Assembly: GCA_903898215.1 (NCBI GenBank) | Contig: CAIUEQ010000288.1 | Coordinates: 1 to 42,297, forward strand | Reading direction: 5' to 3' | Origin: an uncultured Bacteroidota bacterium | GTDB taxonomy: Bacteria; Bacteroidota; Bacteroidia; UKL13-3 | DNA length: 42,297 nt | In this document: piece after piece, positions 16,975 through 25,686 of the stretch | Layout of the letters: every line of letters begins with the position of its first letter | Numbering within the stretch: the stretch's first letter is position 1 | Position numbers and translations under genes: made by a program | The notes under the pieces: model-generated | What the model was told of the DNA's origin: nothing | Database searches by the model: none | Seen by the model: the letters and a program-made list of their open reading frames with translations, nothing else

Positions 16975-19900
16975 TTATAAATCAAATTCAATTAAAAATT
17001 CTGTTCCTTTTCCCACTTCACTTTTTACACTTATTTTCCCTCCAAGAGTTTCCACTTGAGTTTTAACCATAAACAAGCCCATGCCTTTTCCTTCAGTATG
17101 TGAATGGAACCGTTTATATAATCCGAAAATTTTATTGCTGTTTCGTACAAGATCGATTCCTAATCCGTTATCTTTAAAAGTTATGAAAAATTTATTGTCA
17201 ACTTTTTTACTGCTAATATCAATTAATGCATCCTCATTAATTCTTCGGTATTTAATACTGTTTGAAATTAGGTTATAAAACACACTATTGATATAACTTT
17301 TTAAAGTAAACATTTCATCTATCTCACTAAAATCACTTTTTATTATCACTTCATTTTCACCAATTTTTAAACCCATAAAAAACTTAATGTCATTTACCAA
17401 TTCGGTAAAACTTATTTTCTCCTTCTTCTCATTTATAACTTGTTTTAACTGTAAAATATGATTCAAATCTTGTATCACATCATCAAGTTTATTTACAGAA
17501 GTAAAAACACCATTAAGCATTTCGTCTTTTTCCGTTTGTTGAAGTTCTACGGTTTTTAAAATATCATTAAAGCCTTTGATATTTGCTACCGGTGAACGCA
17601 AGTTATGAGAAACGATATAAGTAAATTGTTCAAGATCTTTGTTTCGCTTAATTAAATCATCGGTAATATTTTTATTATGTTTTTCGGCCGCTTTTCGTTC
17701 GCTGATATCCGAATGAACACCAATTGATCCAACTACGTTTCCAGCTGAATCTAAAATTGGTGTTCCACTTATTGAAACCCAAATTAGTTCTCCATTCTTT
17801 TTTCTCAACTGAATCTCATAAGTATCAGATTTCTTTTCTAATCGGAGGTTATGTTTTTCTTTAAACAAATTTTTCTGTTCTTCGTCTACAAATATTTTGA
17901 AAGCAACTTTCCCAACTAATTCGCTTGGTGTATAACCCGTAATTTGAAACATCCTATTGTTTGCATACTGTATCACATCATCATTATCAACCGACAGCAA
18001 ACCTTCGTTCATGGTATGAATTAACAAGCGATATTTTTCTTCACTTTCAATTATTTGTTTTTCAGCAATTTTGTTTTCCTCCGAAGTTTGAATATTATTT
18101 ATTGCAAATGAGATATTTTGGGTAACTTTTTCGAGTAATTCAATTTCTTCTTTGCTTGAGAAAAAGTTTTTTTCGTTACTATAAATTACAAATACCCCAA
18201 TTACTTTTTCCCTAACTTTTATTGGAATAGATATACTTGAACGATACCCTCTTTTTAAGGCATTGTCTCTCCATGGTGCCATAGAAGGATCGTTTTCGAT
18301 ATCATCACTAACAAATGTTTTCCCTTCTCTGATAGTTTTACCGATTGGACCATTTCCACTTGAGGTATTTGCGCTTGAAACGATAAATGCATTTTTAAGA
18401 TATCCGTCTTCGTGCCCTGACCAAGCTACTGCATTAACACTATCATTTTTATCATTTATTAAACCAATCCAACTCATATAAAACTTACCATATATAATTG
18501 CTATATCACATATTTCATGATAGAGGTTTTCAATAGATTGCGCACGTAATACCAAATAATTAACCTGACTGATAAATTCGTAAAGGCGATTTATTTTCAA
18601 TAATCTTTCTTCAGTTTTTTTTAGATTGGTAATATCTGAATTGAAACCATACCAAGTTATAGTTCCGTCATCCAATTTTTCGGGAGTTGATTTCGAATAG
18701 ATCCACTGAATTTCTTTGCCCGGAATTTGAACTCTGAATTCGCATGTAAAATAAGATAAATTTTTTGCCGAATATTCAATATCGTGTATCACCCTTTCAG
18801 CATCATCCGGATGTAAAACTTTACCAATAGGCGTAAAATCATCAACAACATCTTCGGGATTACATCCAAAAAGATTTTTAATACCTGATGAAGCAATTGG
18901 AACGAAATAGGTTCCGTCAATTCTTCTTGAAAACTGAAAAATCAAATCAGGAACATTATCAGATAGTTTTCTAAACTCTAAATCTTTTTCACGAATTTTA
19001 GCTTCGGCAAGTTTACGATCAGTAATATCAATAATGATAGAGTGGATATAACTTTTACCTCCCATAATAACCGAGTTACCTAATACTTCCATATCTCTAA
19101 CACTACCATCGGCTAATTGATGTTTAACCTGTATATTATATTTATTAAGTCGGTGGGTTTCTTTTAAATCATTTCGAAGTTGTTCGTCTGTTTTATTCAC
19201 ATTTATTTGACGAATATTCATTTTCTTTAATTCCTCTCTACTCCACCCATAAAATTTTGCTGCAGCATAATTAGCATCAATAATTTTCCCGGTTTCGGGT
19301 TCTAAGATGTATTTTATGGCTGAATGATTTTCAAAAAGTTTTCGATAATCCTCTTCGCTTTGTCGCAATTCGTTTTCCAAAACTTTGCGCTCATTAATAT
19401 CTGATACCGCGAGTATTACTCCAACAATATTTTTATGTAAATTAAGCGATGGAAACAAACGAATATGGTACCAATGTGGCATTCCGGATATTCCACATAA
19501 ATTACTTTCGATTTTAAAAATATTTCCTTTTAAAGTTTCAGGTAGTTCAACTTGGAATTTATCATTTAGAAAACCAGTAACAAAATTTAAAATGTTTTTA
19601 CCGATTACTATTTCAGTTCCAAATTCTTTTTCAAGAAATTTTTGAATAATGGTATTGAAAGATTTAACCTTAAAATCTGTATCCATTAATACAAAACCTG
19701 TAAATGAATTATCGAAAACCGAACGAATATTTGCTTCCGATTTTTGAAGATTAACAGTTTGTTCCAATAAATTTTGTTGTTCTGTTATTAGTGTTTTTTC
19801 AGACACTTTTCTTTCTGAAATATCAATGAATGAACCAAACATACATTGTGGTTTCCCACTATCATCAAAAACAATGTTTGCCGAAAATTCCACATCAAAT

Positions 19901-20667
19901 AAAGAGCCATCCATTCTTTTCCCGATATCTTCTCCACTATCAAATCCTTTAGTTATTAAAGCTTGAACTGTTTTGTGAATTCGATCTCCATGAAAAACAG
20001 TGGTAAGATTTTTTCCAATTAGATCATTCATGCTTTTACATCCCCACATTTTTACAAGAGCTTCGTTTGCATATATAATGTTTCCTGAAAGATCAGTCAT
20101 TCCCATTCCGCTTATTGATTTAGAAATGGCTTCTTCTTTTAATTTTAAATTTTTTTCGAAAATTTCTCTTTCCGAAATATCAGTAATATGTGCCAATAAA
20201 AATTTCTCTCCATTGTTTAAAAATGTTTTAAGCACAATACTCACCCAAAAGTTATTGCCGAAAGTACTTTCTGAATCAACTTCGATAATTTGCACCTTGG
20301 AAGTTTTAATGGCTTTTTCGGCAGCTGAAAGCATACCTGATTTTTTCCAAGATTTTATTTTACGAAAATTCTGTTTACAGAGTTGTTCAACAGATCCACC
20401 TGTAATTTTTGCAATTGCTGGGTTTGCATAAACACATATCCCCGACTCAGCTTGATAAATTAATGTTCCTATTGGCGATGCCTCAATAATTTCCTGATTA
20501 AAAATTGTGGAATGAGAAAAACTTTGGGTTGGTTTTGATTTACTTTTTAAGACGGAATCAATTTTTTTAGGTGATAATTTTGATGCAGTTAACCGTGTAG
20601 CATTTTTTTTTGCAGCACCTTTTGGTTTGACAGAATTTTGCTTCATAAATAAATCAAATAAATTCAA
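16975..20667 (-). CDS. Soluble multi-PAS/GAF sensor histidine kinase
   Basis: A 1230-residue kinase with no transmembrane segment, so a cytoplasmic sensor. Approximate domain order: basic leader (1-50), five PAS domains (57-170, 178-295, 315-435, 440-560, 565-690), a GAF domain (695-860), a sixth PAS (870-995), the dimerisation helix with the phospho-acceptor in VSHNLRSP (His1021), and an ATPase domain with NLISNSIKYR, DNGLGIDL and GKGMGLFMVK. PAS-PAC boundaries are marked by repeated DISER/DITDR motifs. No receiver or output domain is attached and no response-regulator gene is adjacent, so the partner is unknown. A second start at 20646 (MKQNSVKPK) is equally plausible. Ligands cannot be read from the sequence. 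Confidence 0.92.
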   Translation of the reverse strand: MNLFDLFMKQNSVKPKGAAKKNATRLTASKLSPKKIDSVLKSKSKPTQSFSHSTIFNQEIIEASPIGTLIYQAESGICVYANPAIAKITGGSVEQLCKQNFRKIKSWKKSGMLSAAEKAIKTSKVQIIEVDSESTFGNNFWVSIVLKTFLNNGEKFLLAHITDISEREIFEKNLKLKEEAISKSISGMGMTDLSGNIIYANEALVKMWGCKSMNDLIGKNLTTVFHGDRIHKTVQALITKGFDSGEDIGKRMDGSLFDVEFSANIVFDDSGKPQCMFGSFIDISERKVSEKTLITEQQNLLEQTVNLQKSEANIRSVFDNSFTGFVLMDTDFKVKSFNTIIQKFLEKEFGTEIVIGKNILNFVTGFLNDKFQVELPETLKGNIFKIESNLCGISGMPHWYHIRLFPSLNLHKNIVGVILAVSDINERKVLENELRQSEEDYRKLFENHSAIKYILEPETGKIIDANYAAAKFYGWSREELKKMNIRQINVNKTDEQLRNDLKETHRLNKYNIQVKHQLADGSVRDMEVLGNSVIMGGKSYIHSIIIDITDRKLAEAKIREKDLEFRKLSDNVPDLIFQFSRRIDGTYFVPIASSGIKNLFGCNPEDVVDDFTPIGKVLHPDDAERVIHDIEYSAKNLSYFTCEFRVQIPGKEIQWIYSKSTPEKLDDGTITWYGFNSDITNLKKTEERLLKINRLYEFISQVNYLVLRAQSIENLYHEICDIAIIYGKFYMSWIGLINDKNDSVNAVAWSGHEDGYLKNAFIVSSANTSSGNGPIGKTIREGKTFVSDDIENDPSMAPWRDNALKRGYRSSISIPIKVREKVIGVFVIYSNEKNFFSSKEEIELLEKVTQNISFAINNIQTSEENKIAEKQIIESEEKYRLLIHTMNEGLLSVDNDDVIQYANNRMFQITGYTPSELVGKVAFKIFVDEEQKNLFKEKHNLRLEKKSDTYEIQLRKKNGELIWVSISGTPILDSAGNVVGSIGVHSDISERKAAEKHNKNITDDLIKRNKDLEQFTYIVSHNLRSPVANIKGFNDILKTVELQQTEKDEMLNGVFTSVNKLDDVIQDLNHILQLKQVINEKKEKISFTELVNDIKFFMGLKIGENEVIIKSDFSEIDEMFTLKSYINSVFYNLISNSIKYRRINEDALIDISSKKVDNKFFITFKDNGLGIDLVRNSNKIFGLYKRFHSHTEGKGMGLFMVKTQVETLGGKISVKSEVGKGTEFLIEFDL

Positions 20668-20864
20668 TACAAAAAAAGTATCGAGAGGGGATTTTCAACT
20701 TTTATATGCAAGCAATGTCTGTATTAAATAATTGCAAATTCATGATTTTGGTCAGGAATAAACATACAAAAAAAAACATAAACACCTACTTCCCTTTAAT
20801 ATACGAGCTATGTTTTGAATAAGGTCGAAAAAAAATATTTCAAGAAACTAAGAGGATACTTTTA

Positions 20865-23252
20865 TCAACTCTCGCTTCGCAATTTTCTTCTATCAACTTC
20901 GATGCCTTTATTTTTTAAAAATCCGGCATTGGAGCGCAAACGTAAAAACCATAATACCCGAACTTCTTTATAGAAAAAATTAGTTGTTTCAATTTTTCTT
21001 TTAAACGTATTATAAAATGCAAAACCAACTGAAGTTGAAGAATTTCCTATGGAATCATGTTTATGAAAATAGATTGGAAATACGCTTTTGGTAACTGTTC
21101 CTGCAACTTTACAATCGGCATATAATAAGTAAAGCAAGCGTCTGTCGTAATCGTGATTATCAAAATTAACAGCACTAAAAAGTGGTCCCAAAATATGATG
21201 ATTGCTATAAATTCCTTGTTGCTTTTTATAGGTATATGCTTGCCACAAAAAATGATAACTTTTAAATTCAGGAGATTTATATTTATAAAAAAATGGAAAT
21301 AATCCCCAGAAATTTGCTTTGCTTGTATTGTTCAACCAAAATATTGGTGCAAGATGAAATGCAGTTTGTATAGCTGATTTTTTATATCCTACAATCGGCC
21401 AAATTAATTGATAACTGTTAGAAGTATCGGTTTTAAAATGCTGGTAAGCGATTAACCCAAATAAATCACTTTGAAGGTGTGAAGGCTTATAATACGAATG
21501 ATAGTATAAAGGGAAAAGCAATGAGGTAGTCCGTTTTTGAGATTCGATATCCCAAAACAACGGAGTAAATACTAAATGATGGTTATGATTGATTTTACTT
21601 TTCCCAAAAGAAAATAATGGAAAAAGTGTTTTTGATTGATACTGTTTATTAAAGAAGGAATGATAAAACGGAAATAAAAATTGCTGTGATGATGATGCAT
21701 TTTTGAAATTTAAAAATGTTGGAAACACATAAAGTGAAAAGTTGTTTGTTGCATCATTGTAACGATATCTGTAAAATGGAAAGAGTGAACGTGTATGGAT
21801 ATTTGATCTGTCTAAATTCCAAAAAACAGGAAATAGCACTGTTGAATTATTTGTATACGCTTTAGAGTAACGCACTTCTCCGGATGATTCATGATAATGC
21901 CAGTAAATAGGAAACAGCACATCAGTTTTCAATTCAAATTTATTTCTGTTTGTGTATTCAAACGACTTTCGATAATGCCAAATTAATGGAAACAATACGT
22001 GATAATTTTCAATACTTGACGAATCAGAATGATGTTTTAACCACCATAATGGAAATAAAAATTTGCGGTCGGTTTTAACATTGGAAATATGCCAATAAAT
22101 TGGTGTGATATTGCTATAAGAAGTTACTATAGAATCCCATGCCCTAAGTATTTTTCCTTTTCCATAAAATGGCATCACCCCAACATAATCATTTGAACTT
22201 TGAAAATGTCCATCATAAAAAGTAACCGAATGATGATTCCAGTAAATTGGAAAAATTGTGGTATTGTTTTTAGAATTATAGTTACTATCATTTAATGATG
22301 GGTTAATGTAATTCACATGACTTTTATTTCTGAAATACACTGGAAACAAAACAGTGCTGTGAATGGTATCATTTTTTAAAGTTTGATTCTTTTTCCAATA
22401 AACAGGAACCACAAAATGAAAATTATAACTCGGCTTATTGATGTTCCATACAAATGGAGTAAACCCATAAAATGTTTTATGCTGTACGTTATTTTTTCCG
22501 TAGCCAAAAAAAGGCATCATCAAAAATGAGCTATGTTCTGGCCTTTGATAACGCCATACAATAGGGAAAACTACATCATTTTTAATATCAACATTTCGTT
22601 TCCTGAAATAAAATGGAAAGGCTGTAAACCTATTGTTGTTTTCGGCTTTATGCTTGAAAAAAAATATTGGGAAAACCCATGTTGATGAGTTAGATAAATT
22701 AGCCTGACGAAAATAAAATGGCACTAAACTGCTAGTTGATTCTGCTTTATTTCGGTAATAATAATAAAGTGGGAAAACCATAAATTCAGACTTATCGTTT
22801 ACTTTATCATTTTTATACCACAGAAAAAACAATAGATTATTTTTTAAGTAATCACCATTATCTGATCGTGAGTATTCTAATAAATCGATGCCGGGAACAA
22901 TTTCCAATACTTTATACGATTGAATTCTTGAAATAAAATTATTGGTATACCTATAAACACTCGGATAATATAAACTTCCAACTCTGACATCTTTTTTTAG
23001 TGAATTAAAACTGTAGGTATAAACAGGAAGTAGATGAGTATGAAGATCGTTATTGATTAAATTTTTTCGGTAAGTAAAAAGTGAAGCTGCAACTTGTACT
23101 CGTTTTTCGGAATCTGTTTTATCACGATAAACTATCGGCCATAAATGTATGTTTCTTCCACGGGTAATTCCGAAATCCGATTTCATGTCGTCTTGAGCAA
23201 ATGCATGAAACGAGAGTAAAATAATCGTACATATGGTAAAAAACTTCTTCAA
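20865..23252 (-). CDS. Exported protein made of about 33 short aromatic 'FPhYW' repeats
   Basis: A 795-residue protein with a clear signal peptide (MKKFFTICTIILLSFHAFAQ) and then, almost to the end, tandem units of about 16-30 residues. Each unit starts with a hydrophobic strand of the form h-h-F-P-h-(Y/F)-(W/Y/F), for example VLFPIYWHYHESS, FLFPLWWLKHHSD, VVFPIVWRYQRP, FVVPVYWKKNQ, SLFPFYRYRYND, followed by a polar, Asn/Ser/Lys/His-rich stretch of variable length. I count about 33 units between residues 35 and 750, after which the protein ends in a basic tail. There is one Cys and no catalytic motif. The alternating pattern suggests one beta-strand per unit, in a barrel or solenoid. No T9SS sorting domain is present. 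It lies 50 bp downstream of a lipoprotein gene on the same strand. I do not recognise a named family. Confidence 0.9.
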   Translation of the reverse strand: MKKFFTICTIILLSFHAFAQDDMKSDFGITRGRNIHLWPIVYRDKTDSEKRVQVAASLFTYRKNLINNDLHTHLLPVYTYSFNSLKKDVRVGSLYYPSVYRYTNNFISRIQSYKVLEIVPGIDLLEYSRSDNGDYLKNNLLFFLWYKNDKVNDKSEFMVFPLYYYYRNKAESTSSLVPFYFRQANLSNSSTWVFPIFFFKHKAENNNRFTAFPFYFRKRNVDIKNDVVFPIVWRYQRPEHSSFLMMPFFGYGKNNVQHKTFYGFTPFVWNINKPSYNFHFVVPVYWKKNQTLKNDTIHSTVLFPVYFRNKSHVNYINPSLNDSNYNSKNNTTIFPIYWNHHSVTFYDGHFQSSNDYVGVMPFYGKGKILRAWDSIVTSYSNITPIYWHISNVKTDRKFLFPLWWLKHHSDSSSIENYHVLFPLIWHYRKSFEYTNRNKFELKTDVLFPIYWHYHESSGEVRYSKAYTNNSTVLFPVFWNLDRSNIHTRSLFPFYRYRYNDATNNFSLYVFPTFLNFKNASSSQQFLFPFYHSFFNKQYQSKTLFPLFSFGKSKINHNHHLVFTPLFWDIESQKRTTSLLFPLYYHSYYKPSHLQSDLFGLIAYQHFKTDTSNSYQLIWPIVGYKKSAIQTAFHLAPIFWLNNTSKANFWGLFPFFYKYKSPEFKSYHFLWQAYTYKKQQGIYSNHHILGPLFSAVNFDNHDYDRRLLYLLYADCKVAGTVTKSVFPIYFHKHDSIGNSSTSVGFAFYNTFKRKIETTNFFYKEVRVLWFLRLRSNAGFLKNKGIEVDRRKLRSES

Positions 23253-23302
23253 TAGAAATAAATTGTTTCAAGCAGTTTTATAATCTATCCGTTACAATAC
23301 CT

Positions 23303-23947
23303 TCAATTAAAACTTTTAAAATCCTGAAATGCTTGTATCAGCACATCTAATCTAATGGTATGTTTACGCTTGCCAACCCAAAGTGTGGTAGTTGCTAATT
23401 CAAGAGGGTCAGAAAAAACTTTTTTCTCGATACTTACAAATACATCATTTTGAATTGTCAGATCAATAGAACTTGAAGAGCCAACTGGCGGTGCTGCTTT
23501 ACTAAATTCAAATTTTAATTTATCGACATTGGCCAAAAACGTATTGCAATTTTCAACAGAAATAGTTGTGAAGTAAATCGACAAATCTCCTAACTGTCTG
23601 ATAAAATCGTTTCCACGAACATTTGTATAAAGGTCGTTCACATCAAAATAATATAGGCTATCGTACAAGTAAAACTGTTTTGCAATTTTATGAGAACCAA
23701 TAACCAGACATTTTAAATTATCACTTTTAAAAGCCACTAATTCGATCTGAGCTTTATTGGTCATCTCTTGCTCACGAAACAATAATTTAGTTTTGCTTGA
23801 AATGATTCTACCCGTTTCGTGTTGCTGAAGATTATTTTTAATATAATAATCGTAAACGTTTGTAACCGAATTACTGCAAGATGTGAGTATGGTTACTGAA
23901 ATAATAATGTAAAAAATTATGTTGCTGTTTTTGACGCGAAATTTCAT
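23303..23947 (-). CDS. Putative lipoprotein upstream of the FP-repeat protein
   Basis: A 214-residue protein with a hydrophobic export signal ending in the lipobox ILTSC (Cys near residue 24), so it should be a lipid-anchored envelope protein. The mature domain is mixed alpha/beta, with KTKLLFREQEMTNKAQIELVAFK and LKCLVIGSHKIAKQFYLYDS; a Ser-rich turn (PPVGSSSSIDLTIQN) precedes two final beta strands and a short helix. No enzyme motif is visible. It is 50 bp upstream of the FP-repeat gene and transcribed with it, so a joint envelope function is likely. Family unknown. Confidence 0.75.
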   Translation of the reverse strand: MKFRVKNSNIIFYIIISVTILTSCSNSVTNVYDYYIKNNLQQHETGRIISSKTKLLFREQEMTNKAQIELVAFKSDNLKCLVIGSHKIAKQFYLYDSLYYFDVNDLYTNVRGNDFIRQLGDLSIYFTTISVENCNTFLANVDKLKFEFSKAAPPVGSSSSIDLTIQNDVFVSIEKKVFSDPLELATTTLWVGKRKHTIRLDVLIQAFQDFKSFN

Positions 23948-24001
23948 AAATTTTTTCTAAAGAATACAACCAAATTTATTCATTTGTCCATAATAAAAAA
24001 A

Positions 24002-24427
24002 TCATTCCCCATAATATTCTACAAATTGATTTTCGGTTTCAAATAATTTTATGCAATGAAGCTTTCCATTTTCGATATGAGGTTCGAGCTGTTTCCAAAT
24101 CTCCACAACAATATTTTCGATACTTGCCATCTTGCCTTTCATAAAATCAACATCCAAATTGATATTCTTATGGTCGATTTTATCTAATACAAATTCATGC
24201 ATCACATCCTTTAATTTTCTTAAGTCCATCACCATTCCTGTATTTTCATCAGCAACACCTTTTAGGGTAACATAAATATCAAAATTATGACCATGGTAAT
24301 TTTTATTGGCACATTTTCCAAAAAACTGCTCATTCTGTTCATCTGTCCAACGTGGATTAAACAATCGGTGAGCAGCATTAAAATGAGCTTTACGGGTAAT
24401 ATAAACGATGTTTTTTTTATCTGACAT
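24002..24427 (-). CDS. 6-pyruvoyl-tetrahydropterin synthase / QueD family protein
   Basis: Zinc-dependent T-fold enzyme acting on dihydroneopterin triphosphate. I start it at MSDKKNIVYITRKAHFNAAH (24427); 8 more in-frame codons upstream do not fit the family. The 141 residues contain the zinc histidines in AHFNAAH and HGHN, the catalytic Cys in FGKCANKNYHGHNF, the Asp-His pair in DKIDHKNIN, and the pterin-anchoring Glu in CIKLFETENQFVEYYG. The Cys-to-HGH spacing is five residues, as in animal-type PTPS, whereas canonical QueD has CxxxHGH. It is therefore either a PTPS making a tetrahydropterin or a Bacteroidota-type 6-carboxytetrahydropterin synthase of queuosine synthesis; no other queuosine gene is nearby. 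Confidence 0.88.
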   Translation of the reverse strand: MSDKKNIVYITRKAHFNAAHRLFNPRWTDEQNEQFFGKCANKNYHGHNFDIYVTLKGVADENTGMVMDLRKLKDVMHEFVLDKIDHKNINLDVDFMKGKMASIENIVVEIWKQLEPHIENGKLHCIKLFETENQFVEYYGE

Positions 24428-24588
24428 CCTATTTAAATTTTTGTGCAGCAAATATACTCACCTATCGGAAACACACTAACATACGTCAGCATTTTATTCC
24501 TATTTAAAAATCATAAGGCTTTTCTTAAATATGAACTGCTGTAAATGTTCCTAGAATCATTATTTTTGAGCGTTTAACAAATAATCAG

Positions 24589-25554
24589 ATGATCATAATC
24601 ACAGGTGCCGAAGGGTTTATAGGAAGTTGCCTTGTTGCTAAATTAAACGAAGATGGGTTTAACGACCTTATTCTTGTTGATGATTTCAGCGATGGTGAAC
24701 GTTCGAAGAATATCACAGAAAAAAAATATACTGCAAAAATTGAGCGCAAAGAATTCTTTGATTGGTTAGATAAAAACGAACATCTAGTAGAATTTATATT
24801 TCATATCGGAGCAAGAACTGACACTACCGAAAGTGATGAAAAAATATTCAAAGAGCTGAATCTTGATTTTTCAAAGACACTTTGGAATGCTTGCGTTAAA
24901 TATGGATTGCCATTGGTTTACGCATCTTCAGCGGCAACTTATGGTGATGGTGAATTTGGTTATGATGATGACACAAAATTACTTGACCAATTACAGCCGA
25001 TGAATCCATACGGTCGCTCAAAAAATGATTTCGATAAATGGGCAGTTACACAAAATGATGTTCCGTTTTTTTGGGCAGGATTGAAATTTTTTAATGTATA
25101 CGGACCGAATGAATACCATAAAGGACGAATGGCATCAGTTGTGTTACATGCCTTCAACCAAATAAAAGAAACAGGAAAAGTAAAACTGTTTAGATCACAT
25201 AAACCTGACTTTAATGATGGTGAACAAATGCGTGATTTTATTTATGTGAAAGATTTGTGTGATGTCTGTGTTTTCTTAATGACAAATCGTAAACATAGCG
25301 GTATCTATAATTTAGGAAGCGGTAAAGCCCGAACTTTTAAAGATCTGGTAAAAGGAATTTTTGTTGCTCTTAACATAACACCACAAATTGAGTTCATAGA
25401 TACCCCTGAAGATATCAGAGAAAAATATCAGTATTTTACAGAAGCAAAAATGGAAAAATTGAAAAGTATTGGCTATACAAAACCTTTCACAAGTGTTGAA
25501 GATGGTGTAATGGATTATGTGAAAAATTATTTACAGCTGAATAAACGTTGGTAA
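24589..25554 (+). CDS. hldD: ADP-L-glycero-D-manno-heptose-6-epimerase
   Basis: NADP-dependent epimerase that produces the ADP-heptose used for lipopolysaccharide core. The 321-residue protein belongs to the extended SDR family: Rossmann motif TGAEGFIGS at the N-terminus, ARTDTTE, the catalytic YGRSK, LKFFNVYGPNEYHKGRMASV and the HldD-type FRSHKPDFNDGEQMRDFIYV. The last two blocks separate HldD from UDP-glucose epimerases. It is divergent from the PTPS/QueD gene, with a 161-bp shared upstream region, and other heptose genes are not in the window. An upstream TATTTTTG (24561-24568) fits a Bacteroidota -7 box but lacks a clear -33 partner. Confidence 0.93.
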   Translation: MIIITGAEGFIGSCLVAKLNEDGFNDLILVDDFSDGERSKNITEKKYTAKIERKEFFDWLDKNEHLVEFIFHIGARTDTTESDEKIFKELNLDFSKTLWNACVKYGLPLVYASSAATYGDGEFGYDDDTKLLDQLQPMNPYGRSKNDFDKWAVTQNDVPFFWAGLKFFNVYGPNEYHKGRMASVVLHAFNQIKETGKVKLFRSHKPDFNDGEQMRDFIYVKDLCDVCVFLMTNRKHSGIYNLGSGKARTFKDLVKGIFVALNITPQIEFIDTPEDIREKYQYFTEAKMEKLKSIGYTKPFTSVEDGVMDYVKNYLQLNKRW

Positions 25555-25569
25555 AAACCAAAAAAAATA

Positions 25570-25640
25570 ACACAAAGGCACAAAAGATTAAATTAGAATA
25601 ACGGTAACACTTTGTGTAATTAAATAATTTTTCCTTTGTG
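25570..25640. repeat. Degenerate ACACAAAG inverted repeats between hldD and the kinase gene
   Basis: CACAAAGG (25571-25578) pairs with CCTTTGTG (25633-25640), and ACACAAAG (25570-25577) also matches CTTTGTGT (25611-25618). This resembles the ACACAAAG/CTTTGTGT intergenic repeats common in Bacteroidota. It may fold in RNA but lacks a T-run of terminator type. Confidence 0.5.
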
Positions 25641-25686
25641 ATTTAGTATAGAAAAAACATAAACAAATTTGTAATTATAAAAGTAT

